NCBI GenBank assembly: GCA_022446985.1
Contig: JAKVBD010000030.1
Location: forward strand, 1 to 58,080
DNA: 58,080 bases
Source: Lentisphaerales bacterium
GTDB lineage: Bacteria; Verrucomicrobiota; Lentisphaeria; Lentisphaerales; Lentisphaeraceae
Direction of reading: 5' to 3'
Translations under genes and position numbers: made by a program
The notes under the pieces: generated by a model
Told to the model about the DNA's origin: nothing
The model's database searches: none
Seen by the model: the letters and a program-made list of their open reading frames with translations, nothing else
Shown here: positions 23,895 through 31,766 of the stretch, one piece after another
Numbering within the stretch: position 1 is the first letter of the stretch
Layout of the letters: the number at the start of each line of letters is the position of its first letter

Positions 23895-25539
23895 TTTTTA
23901 GCATACTCTTCAATTCTGTTAATGACGAAATTTCAAACTCTGGCTCTGTCTCAGGTCCTGTATAGTATTCATTTCCATGCACAGAACCATACCTCTTGAT
24001 ACGTAAGCTATGCATACCAAGCTGATTTGGAGCAATAAAATCTTTAGCTGGATTATCAGCGATATACACTGCTTCAGAAAAATCGATCCCCATCCATTGT
24101 ACCATAAGTTCAAAAGACCTCGGGTGTGGTTTCCAAAAAGATTCGCCTAATGAGTCGGTAAAGATCTTATGAGTAAAAAATTCATCTAAGCCCAAAGCCT
24201 GCCATTTCTTTTGCTGCACTTCCTGCCAACCATCACTGATTAAACAAAGAGTATAACCTTCAGCATGAAGCTTCTTCAAAATCTCAACATCTGCATAAGA
24301 GTGAATTTTCGGTTCATGTGTTCTGTAAAGTTTAACCATTTTCAAAACCTCATGCTCAGGAAGATTAATCCCTGCACTCTTCAAAACAGTTGAAAATAAG
24401 TCTCCCCTTTCACCAGCGTCAAATCTTCTACAAAGTTCGTCCTCAACATATATACCGAACTCTTCCAAACAAAACTTTGCGACTTTGCGGTAGCCACTAT
24501 AAACAAATTCTCTTTCGGGGTACAAAGTGTCATCCATATCTAAAATCAGCACTTTCACTCCAGATAAGTTTGGCTTTGACTTCTCAAAAGTGTTCATATC
24601 AAAGAAAATCGATTGATCGTAGCGGCTCATAATCAATCGATCCTTAATATCCGCCTTCACTTCAGGTTCCCGCCCACGTGCTAAATCCAAAATCCACAGT
24701 GGCCAATTGGCTCCGGCAGCTACACTGAGAGGTAAACCGCCCCCCAATCTGGCATTTATTTCTATGGCGACATACTCATCATCCTGTTTAATAAACTGAA
24801 TGGTAATAGGACTATCACAATTAAGTTTCTGAGCTATGGAACAGGCAATACCTTCCAATTCTTCATTGCGCTCCACAACTCCTTTCGCGACCTCTCCTCC
24901 TCGAACTGATAAGCGTTTCCGAGGGATTGCTAACAACGCCTGCCCGTGGCGATTACAAAAAACATCCACCGTAAACTCTGGACCATCTATAAACTCTTCT
25001 ACTATTGGATTCTCTGTTACTTCAAGATGACCTACTAACTCTTCTTGATTACATATTTTTCTGGCATTTTCCCCCGCGCTGCCACAAGCCGGTTTGACAA
25101 ATACTGGAAAAGCAAAAGAATCTAAAGAAGGATCTAAAGTTTTAGGTACTCTCACTCCTAAAGCACCTAGAGTCTGCTTCGTCATGACTTTATCTGCACC
25201 GACACGAACAACTTCAGAGTTCGGCAATAATAAACGGGTCGAGGGCATCTGCACTGCTAACTCATCTCGAAGACGATCCAAAATTATAAGATCCGGATCT
25301 ATTGTCGGAATAACTAGATCCACTTCATACTCCAGGCAAAAAGCAATAAAGTTTGCTTTAAAATCGTCTGACGACGAATGTGGAAAAATAACTTTTTTAT
25401 CCACTAGTTTTAATGCAGGTGCTAAAGGGGTAATATCTGAACCAAAAACCAATCCACCTCCAGGGAATTTAGAAAGAACACTTTTAAAGGCTTTTATAAG
25501 TTCACAGCGACGCCCGGCATTTAAGAACAAAATATTCAT
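23884..25539 (-). CDS. ATP-grasp ligase fused to HAD-family phosphatase
   Basis: Residues about 1-300 of this 551-aa protein form a carbamoyl-phosphate-synthase-like ATP-grasp enzyme: N-terminal MNILFLNAGRRCELIKAF, VKPACGSAGENARK, ENPIVEEFIDGPEFTVDVF, and metal-site VAIEINARLGGG. Residues about 325-520 form a HAD phosphatase: motif I LDMDDTLYPE, motif II LCLISDG, motif III Lys in FWKPHPRSF, and motif IV YIADNPAKDF. It overlaps the LegB-type gene by 11 nt, so it most likely ligates an amino acid or acyl group to a sugar or sugar acid and dephosphorylates an intermediate of the same pathway. Substrates are unknown. Confidence 0.8.
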   Translation of the reverse strand: MNILFLNAGRRCELIKAFKSVLSKFPGGGLVFGSDITPLAPALKLVDKKVIFPHSSSDDFKANFIAFCLEYEVDLVIPTIDPDLIILDRLRDELAVQMPSTRLLLPNSEVVRVGADKVMTKQTLGALGVRVPKTLDPSLDSFAFPVFVKPACGSAGENARKICNQEELVGHLEVTENPIVEEFIDGPEFTVDVFCNRHGQALLAIPRKRLSVRGGEVAKGVVERNEELEGIACSIAQKLNCDSPITIQFIKQDDEYVAIEINARLGGGLPLSVAAGANWPLWILDLARGREPEVKADIKDRLIMSRYDQSIFFDMNTFEKSKPNLSGVKVLILDMDDTLYPEREFVYSGYRKVAKFCLEEFGIYVEDELCRRFDAGERGDLFSTVLKSAGINLPEHEVLKMVKLYRTHEPKIHSYADVEILKKLHAEGYTLCLISDGWQEVQQKKWQALGLDEFFTHKIFTDSLGESFWKPHPRSFELMVQWMGIDFSEAVYIADNPAKDFIAPNQLGMHSLRIKRYGSVHGNEYYTGPETEPEFEISSLTELKSMLKNES

Positions 25540-25682
25540 ATCTTTTTAAGACTTTTTAAATTTAAATTTATCTATTAAGGAAATTACGCAGATAATAAGC
25601 CAATATTTTTTTCACTTTTCTTGTCACTGTGGGTTATCCTATGCGTTAAATTGCTTGAAACGATTTTACACCAGGAGAAAAC

Positions 25683-26957
25683 ATGAATAAAAATATCGAT
25701 AGAAGAAACTTCGTAAAAGCCGGTGCTGCCATCACGGCTTTATCTGGACTTCACTCTGCTACTGCTGCTGACAAAAAAGATAATGACGTTTTAAATGTTG
25801 CCCTCGTTGGCTGTGGTGGTCGCGGTCGTGGAGCTGCGGCAAATGCCCTCAATGCAGACCCAAATGTTCGTCTTGTTGCTATTGCTGACGTTTTCCCTGA
25901 AAGACTTAAAATGGCTGAAGAAAGACTTAAAAATTACGGTTCTCGCGTAGCTATACCAGCAAAAAACAAATTCAGTGGTTTTGATGCCTATACAAAAGTA
26001 ATGGCCCTCAAAGAAGTCGATATCGTTATTCTAACAACTCCTCCTCACTTTCGTCCACTTCACATCGAAGCTGCTGTAGCAGCAGGCAAACACATCTTTG
26101 CTGAAAAGCCTCTTGCTGTCGATGTTGCCGGTCTAAAGAAGGTCATGAAATCTGTAAAAGAATGTAAGGAAAAAGGCCTGACTTTCGTTTGTGGCTTCTG
26201 CTACCGTTTCGACCAGAAAAAGCAGGAAACAATTAAACACATTCAAGATGGTAAAATTGGTGAGATGGTTAACATACAGTGCTCCTACAATACCGGTGGC
26301 TTATGGATGTACCCTCGCCAGGATAACTGGAGTGACATGGAGTGGCAGATGCGTAACTGGCTCTACTTCACCTGGCTCTCTGGAGACCACATCGTAGAAC
26401 AAGCCATTCACAACATTGATAAAATGGGTTGGGTCACCGGTGACCAAAAGCCAGAAATGGTCTACGGTATGGGTGGCCGCCAAACTCGTGTACAAGAAGA
26501 ATACGGTCACATCTACGATCACTTCTCTATTCAGTACAAATTCGCCAATAACCTATACGCCAATTTCACTTGCCGTCAGCAAAAAGGCACAGATACTTCC
26601 GTCTCAGACATCATTGTCGGCACTGAAGGTACTGCCGACCTCATGCGCCACAGAATTTACGATAAAAACGGTAAGACTATCTGGCGCTTTAAAGGCGGTG
26701 CAATGAATATGTACGATGCCGAACACGTTGCGATCATCAAAGGTATTCGCACTGGTAAAGTCGTTAATAACGGTGACTACTCCATAAACTCAACAGCCAT
26801 GGGAATCATGGGTAGAATGTCAGCCTACACAGGTAAAAGAGTTACCTGGGATATGCTGATGAACTCAAAAGAAGATTTATCTCCTGCTAAGTACGACCTC
26901 AATGCTCCAATAAAAGTTGCAGAAGTCGCTCAACCGGGGATTACACCATTTATCTAA
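25683..26957 (+). CDS. Tat-exported Gfo/Idh/MocA-family oxidoreductase
   Basis: The 424-aa product begins with a twin-arginine leader (DRRNFVKAGAAITALSG, cleavage near ATAAD) followed by a Rossmann domain (ALVGCGGRGRGAA), a VDIVILTTPPHFRPLHIEAAVAAGKHIFAEKP signature split across residues 110-142, and the C-terminal alpha/beta domain with a WYFTWLSGDHIVEQAIHNID-like segment. An SD (AGGAG) precedes the ATG. Exported family members with this leader are abundant in Planctomycetes and Lentisphaerae, where most substrates are unknown; some act as glycosidases using tightly bound NAD. It is monocistronic with a strong terminator. Confidence 0.9.
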   Translation: MNKNIDRRNFVKAGAAITALSGLHSATAADKKDNDVLNVALVGCGGRGRGAAANALNADPNVRLVAIADVFPERLKMAEERLKNYGSRVAIPAKNKFSGFDAYTKVMALKEVDIVILTTPPHFRPLHIEAAVAAGKHIFAEKPLAVDVAGLKKVMKSVKECKEKGLTFVCGFCYRFDQKKQETIKHIQDGKIGEMVNIQCSYNTGGLWMYPRQDNWSDMEWQMRNWLYFTWLSGDHIVEQAIHNIDKMGWVTGDQKPEMVYGMGGRQTRVQEEYGHIYDHFSIQYKFANNLYANFTCRQQKGTDTSVSDIIVGTEGTADLMRHRIYDKNGKTIWRFKGGAMNMYDAEHVAIIKGIRTGKVVNNGDYSINSTAMGIMGRMSAYTGKRVTWDMLMNSKEDLSPAKYDLNAPIKVAEVAQPGITPFI

Positions 26958-26985
26958 TCTCGTAAGAGTACGCATACATACAAAG

Positions 26986-27015
26986 AAGGCTGAGTTCTCG
27001 GACTCAGCCTTTTTC
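26986..27015 (+). terminator. Rho-independent terminator of the Gfo/Idh gene
   Basis: AAGGCTGAGT (26986-26995) and ACTCAGCCTT (27002-27011) pair perfectly over 10 bp with a 6-nt loop, followed by TTTTC. It lies 9 nt before the end of the convergent tolC-like gene. Confidence 0.9.
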
Positions 27016-27023
27016 ATGTCTAT

Positions 27024-28355
27024 CTACTTACCAACCTCGAAAAGATAACGATTCACAAGGTTCATATAATTTGTCTTGAGACGAATCAGTTGAACTCGGC
27101 TGGATTCAAGGTTGTTTTGACTTCGGATATATTCTAGAATGTCAATCTCGCCATTTTCCCAACGGTCTTTATAAAGTTCAATCTGCGTCTCATTAAGAGC
27201 AATTCTCTGCTCCTGAATCGTGATAGATTTTTCAGTCTCTTCAAGGTCGCGGGCAATACCGCGCAAGCTCCTAAACTTGTTTTGTCTCAGGATATAAAGA
27301 TCTACGGCATTTTCGTCGAGGCGGTTTTTACTCTTAGCTAATCTTGCTTTATCAGCACGTCTACCAAACTCCCAGCCAAAGTTAATGCTTAGAACTTGCT
27401 CATCATTACCACGGAGGTTGGCAGTATCTTCTCCTTCGTTGACAAAGCGTTGCTGAAACCTTAAATCCACATCTATCTGAGTTCTTTCTTTTTTAACCCG
27501 AACATCGCGTTCAAGAACTTCTTTGGACAGACCATTATTAATGAACAGCTCGTCGTTATCTTCTGCATACATCAAATCTTCTTCGACGTTGAACTTTAAA
27601 ATCTCATAGCTGAACTCTTCATCAATGAGCAACTCTTCGTCTGGAGACATACCGATCAAGACCTTCAGGTCATCTAAGTTTGACTGAATAGTTCTTTCTG
27701 CACGTATCAAATTCAACTCAGTTTGTGGAATCTCAATTTTTGCTGTGGCAATATCCAGTGGCTTATCTCTTTCAATGGCATGTTCAAGATTCTTTTTGGC
27801 ACTTTCCAAACGTCTTCTCTCAACTTCTAAAGACTGAAGGTTCTCAATTATTTCATAGAAAATACTTTGAATATCTGACTTAATATCGCGCTTTTCACGC
27901 TCAAGAAGATTTCTCGAAATTAACTCATCGATTAGCCTATCGCGATAATCCTGTAAGCTCTCTTCTATTGAACCGCCGCCTAAGATCTGTTTTGATATAG
28001 TCAGAGAAAGAGCCCCTTCATCTGTACCATCTTCATCATCGGAGTCCAAGTCACCAGCAGCAGTTACATTCACACCACCCGGCACTTCCTGATTCAAAAC
28101 CAGAGCAGATGAATTTGTCTCATTCTCCATATTTCTTGAAGCAACGCCAGATAAACTTAAATCAAAAACGGCTCTTTGAATATCTATATCATGCTTTGAA
28201 TTCGATAAGGTTAAAATACGCTTCTTAATCTCAGGAGAATGCTTCAGTGCATAATCAAAACAATCATCGACTGTAAACTTATTAACATCTTCTTGCTGGC
28301 CATAAACAAATGAACTGGCAACTAAACTTAAAATAAATAATGTTTTTCTAATCAC
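27024..28355 (-). CDS. TolC-family outer-membrane efflux protein
   Basis: The 443-aa product has a signal peptide (LFILSLVASSFVYGQ) and two long helical repeats of the OEP family: DDCFDYALKHSPEIKKR at the start, the TAKIEIPQTELNLIRAERTIQ helix and the ENGEIDILEYIRSQNNLESSRVQLI helix near the end, with strands between for the outer-membrane barrel. It is the last gene of a four-gene leftward export operon and overlaps the MacB-like gene by 8 nt, so it is the dedicated exit duct of that system. Confidence 0.85.
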   Translation of the reverse strand: MIRKTLFILSLVASSFVYGQQEDVNKFTVDDCFDYALKHSPEIKKRILTLSNSKHDIDIQRAVFDLSLSGVASRNMENETNSSALVLNQEVPGGVNVTAAGDLDSDDEDGTDEGALSLTISKQILGGGSIEESLQDYRDRLIDELISRNLLEREKRDIKSDIQSIFYEIIENLQSLEVERRRLESAKKNLEHAIERDKPLDIATAKIEIPQTELNLIRAERTIQSNLDDLKVLIGMSPDEELLIDEEFSYEILKFNVEEDLMYAEDNDELFINNGLSKEVLERDVRVKKERTQIDVDLRFQQRFVNEGEDTANLRGNDEQVLSINFGWEFGRRADKARLAKSKNRLDENAVDLYILRQNKFRSLRGIARDLEETEKSITIQEQRIALNETQIELYKDRWENGEIDILEYIRSQNNLESSRVQLIRLKTNYMNLVNRYLFEVGK

Positions 28356-30327
28356 TTTTTAAAGCCTCCACAGGATTCATCGCAGCTGCATTTCTCGCTG
28401 GATAAAGCCCAAAAACTAAACCGGTTATTACTGATGCGGCGACGGATACCCCCACCAGCGTTACTGAAAATACTATTGGCAATCCTATTGCCTGACTGGT
28501 CACGATCACTATGAGTCCTGAAAATAAAACTCCAAGTAGACCACCAGTTACTGAAATAATCATACTTTCTGCTAAGAATTGATACAGAACATCCTTCCTT
28601 GTAGCGCCTACAGCTCGACGAACCCCTATTTCACGGATTCTTTCATTTACCGTTGCCAACATAATATTCATGATACCTATACCACCCACAACTATGGAAA
28701 TAGATGAGATGATAATAGTTAAAATATCCAGAAGCTTTTGAGACTGTTGCTTTTGCTTAAGAAGATCAAGTGGTATAACAATCTGGTAATCTTCGACTCC
28801 ACTGTGCAAGTTCTGCAATGTTCTCTTTAAAGATTTACCGACATTATAAAGTTGATCTTCACTGGCAAGCTGTAGTTGAATCTCATCCAACTCACTTCTT
28901 GTTTGCAGATAAGTCGTGCGACTTTGTAAAGTTTCAAATGGTATGAGCACGTCTAAATTAGTATCTTTCAGACTACTCGCATCCAATTCTTTCAGGTCGA
29001 TGTTTTTATTCTTTAATACACCAACCACTTTGTAAGGTACACCGCCCATGATTAACAATTCACCCAGTGGATTTTCTACACCAAGCTTATTGGCCAGGCC
29101 GGAACCTATAATGACCACTCTTGCCGCCGTATCCTGATCCTGTTGGTCAAAAAGGCGCCCCATGTCAATTTCGTGATTATTTACCGACAAGTAATCTCCA
29201 CCTATTCCAAGCACTCTGGCATTTTGAACTTCGCCTTTGTAGATGACATTCATAGGTGATTCTCTTAAATAGGACTTCGCAGTGATTCCTTCAATATTCG
29301 CTTCCAGGTCTTCAAGGTCTTTTATCGATAAGCCCTGCGAACCATTTCGTCTGGCCTGTAACAGCGTTTCATTCTCTAACCTAGCATCAATAACTTTAAC
29401 AAGATTGGCTCCAAGAGCGCGAATCTGATCAGCTTGTTTCTTTTTGGAACCAAGGGAAAATGATGACATCGCGATTACAGATGCCACACCGATAATGATA
29501 CCAAGCATAGTCAAAAAACTACGCATTTTATGAGGCAGTAACCCTTCTCGAAGGCCTATCATGAACAGATCCTTAAAAGATAAACCGCCAATTGATTGCA
29601 GTTTTTCGTCTTTTAACTTTCCGCGCTTCGCTTTCTCTCCAGCAACATCTTCAAGTATATGACCATCTTTAACCACAATTTTACGGGTACCCTGCTCCGC
29701 CAAAACCGGGTCGTGAGTTACCATGATAATCGTCAAGCCCTGATCATTCAGGTCATGAAGAAGATCCATAATCTCCTTACCCGTTTTAGAGTCAAGTGCT
29801 CCAGTAGGTTCATCGGCCATGACAATATCTGGATTATTCACTAAAGCACGGGCAATAGCAATACGCTGATTCTGTCCACCTGAAAGTTGAGTTGGACGGT
29901 GATCCAATCTTTCTCCGAGCCCTGTCTTAGTTGCATATACTGAGGCTTTATCGGCACGCTCAGCTTTATCAACACCACTGTAAGCTAAAGGCAAAGCAAC
30001 ATTTTCAACTACAGTCAGTTCATTCAACAAATTAAATTGCTGAAAAACAAAACCGATGCGTTGATTTCTTAAAGCTGCATATTCATCGTCTGAAAGATTC
30101 GAGACCTCTTGATCGCCTAGAACAAAACTGCCATCGGTCGGTTTATCGAGAAGGCCCAGTATATGCATCAAAGTCGATTTCCCTGAACCGGAACTACCGA
30201 CAATCATTACAAATTCACCAGGAAAAATCTCTACATCAACGCCATCAAGAGCCTTAACCGTGTGCTCCCCCATAGTGTAATGCCTTTTGAGATTTTGAAC
30301 CTTGATTAAAGGTTTAGAAGAGGTCAT
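28348..30327 (-). CDS. MacB-like ABC exporter (ATPase fused to permease)
   Basis: The 659-aa product has an N-terminal ABC ATPase at 1-230: Walker A GSSGSGKST, Q-loop FVFQQFNLL, signature LSGGQNQRIA, Walker B DIVMADEPTG and switch His VTHDP. Then comes a MacB_PCD/FtsX permease with a first span near 270, a large periplasmic domain and three C-terminal spans (ITIIISSISIVVGGIG onward, ending YPARNAAAMNPVEALKSD). MacB works as a mechanotransmitter, driving substrates from the periplasm out through TolC. The start overlaps the preceding adaptor gene by 4 nt. The substrate is unknown (peptide, lipoprotein or macrolide in relatives). Confidence 0.92.
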   Translation of the reverse strand: MTSSKPLIKVQNLKRHYTMGEHTVKALDGVDVEIFPGEFVMIVGSSGSGKSTLMHILGLLDKPTDGSFVLGDQEVSNLSDDEYAALRNQRIGFVFQQFNLLNELTVVENVALPLAYSGVDKAERADKASVYATKTGLGERLDHRPTQLSGGQNQRIAIARALVNNPDIVMADEPTGALDSKTGKEIMDLLHDLNDQGLTIIMVTHDPVLAEQGTRKIVVKDGHILEDVAGEKAKRGKLKDEKLQSIGGLSFKDLFMIGLREGLLPHKMRSFLTMLGIIIGVASVIAMSSFSLGSKKKQADQIRALGANLVKVIDARLENETLLQARRNGSQGLSIKDLEDLEANIEGITAKSYLRESPMNVIYKGEVQNARVLGIGGDYLSVNNHEIDMGRLFDQQDQDTAARVVIIGSGLANKLGVENPLGELLIMGGVPYKVVGVLKNKNIDLKELDASSLKDTNLDVLIPFETLQSRTTYLQTRSELDEIQLQLASEDQLYNVGKSLKRTLQNLHSGVEDYQIVIPLDLLKQKQQSQKLLDILTIIISSISIVVGGIGIMNIMLATVNERIREIGVRRAVGATRKDVLYQFLAESMIISVTGGLLGVLFSGLIVIVTSQAIGLPIVFSVTLVGVSVAASVITGLVFGLYPARNAAAMNPVEALKSD

Positions 30328-31763
30328 GAATTATCCTTAGGAAAGAACTTTGAAATGGTATCTCCCTCATTCAAGCCAGAAGTGATCTCGAAGTCAAATT
30401 CATTGACATAACGACCTTGTACTTCAATCTTATTGCCACCGGATATAACCCAATTTTTCTCTTCCAGTGACTTAACGGCCGACCTGGGAATAACCAGACC
30501 TTTATGAGGTTTTGTGAGTTTAATTTTTAAGAAAATAGACATTTTAGGCTGTAGGCCTTTTACATCTTGATCAAAAGCGATTTTACCATTGTACATAGAA
30601 ACTCCAGAACTTCCGGCCATGCCCTCGATCCACTCGTTCCTGTCTTTACCAATGGCGCCCAATGACTTCAACTCGCCGGTAAAACTTTTACCTGGAAACG
30701 CCGGCATGCTCATTTCGACTTTTTGCCCTATCTTGAGGCTGTGAAAATCTGATTCATTGAAAATAGCACTTGCAATCATTTTACCAGGCGAGACAACTTC
30801 GATTATGGCATCTCGTTCGCGAACCTGTACCCCTGCCGCATAACTTGAGTAACCTCCGCCAGAACGCCAATTCCAGTAAGTTCTGACAATGACATAACCA
30901 TCGCGATCTGCATAACAAATAGACTTTCTGGACTTCTCAACAAGGTTCTTTCTCTTAAATTCCATTTCAGCAATTTTTTGTTCGCTTACTTTTATAATGT
31001 CTGCCTGTTCGTCTAAGCGTCTTTGTTTATCTTTTTCGCTTCTTTGTAAAGTAGCTTTGGCTCTCTCAAGATTTTGTTTCAGCTCAACCTTTCTCTCGTC
31101 TGGAACACCTTTTTTGGCAACCGTTATATTGAGCTTTGCTTCTTTTACTTTTTCGACCTTACTGGCTAAACGGCGCTCATGAGGCTCCAGGGAAGCCTTA
31201 GATAAAAAGCCTTTGTCGTACAGTCTTTTTTGACGGATCAAATTGGCGTTCGCTTCTTCGTGATCAAGCACCCCTAACTTTAAAGCAATATCAAGCTTTT
31301 TTATTTCTTCTGGCTTAGGTCGAGACATTTCCTCATCATACTCAAGCTCTGCATGTCTGAGTTCCTCTTTACGGCGAATAACATCTCGCTCTTCATCAAA
31401 TTCAATTAAAGCAAACTTCTTTTTATTGATATCTAACAGCAGTTTTTCCTGCTTTAAATCCAAGCCATACTCAAGGATGTCATCTTCGTAATTACTATTA
31501 TCAATAGTCGCAACGACATCACCTTTTTTAACATAAGTTCCACTTTCTTTCATACTGATGATAGAACCGGAAATATAGGTTTGAATGACCGATTTCTCGC
31601 TTGCTTCTATATAGCCTCTCTCGATTATGTATTCATCAATAACTTTGCGCTCGACTTGAGCCAAAGGAGAATCCGGCTTTATCTCTTCCTGTGGAACCAT
31701 GCGCCATAAAGACAATCCACATAAAGCTAATATAAAAAATATCCAGGCTGTAAACTTCAACAC
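30324..31763 (-). CDS. Periplasmic adaptor (HlyD/MacA-like)
   Basis: The 479-aa product is anchored by one N-terminal span (FTAWIFFILALCGLSLW). It has a lipoyl-like half (SIISMKESGTYVKKGDVVATID), a long Lys/Glu-rich hairpin at about 100-280, the second lipoyl half (KSICYADRDGYVIV), beta-barrel (KMIASAIFNESDFHSLKIGQKVEM) and a membrane-proximal domain (PKMSIFLKIKLTKPHKGLVIPRSAV). It bridges MacB and TolC. It is one of two adaptors in the operon, and 3 nt separate it from the double adaptor upstream. Confidence 0.85.
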   Translation of the reverse strand: MLKFTAWIFFILALCGLSLWRMVPQEEIKPDSPLAQVERKVIDEYIIERGYIEASEKSVIQTYISGSIISMKESGTYVKKGDVVATIDNSNYEDDILEYGLDLKQEKLLLDINKKKFALIEFDEERDVIRRKEELRHAELEYDEEMSRPKPEEIKKLDIALKLGVLDHEEANANLIRQKRLYDKGFLSKASLEPHERRLASKVEKVKEAKLNITVAKKGVPDERKVELKQNLERAKATLQRSEKDKQRRLDEQADIIKVSEQKIAEMEFKRKNLVEKSRKSICYADRDGYVIVRTYWNWRSGGGYSSYAAGVQVRERDAIIEVVSPGKMIASAIFNESDFHSLKIGQKVEMSMPAFPGKSFTGELKSLGAIGKDRNEWIEGMAGSSGVSMYNGKIAFDQDVKGLQPKMSIFLKIKLTKPHKGLVIPRSAVKSLEEKNWVISGGNKIEVQGRYVNEFDFEITSGLNEGDTISKFFPKDNS

Positions 31764-31766
31764 AAC

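Noticed and set aside
25094..25549. 151-codon plus-strand open frame opposite the ATP-grasp/HAD gene
   Set aside because: The opposite strand encodes conserved ATP-grasp motifs over the same bases; this frame has no signal, domain or SD.
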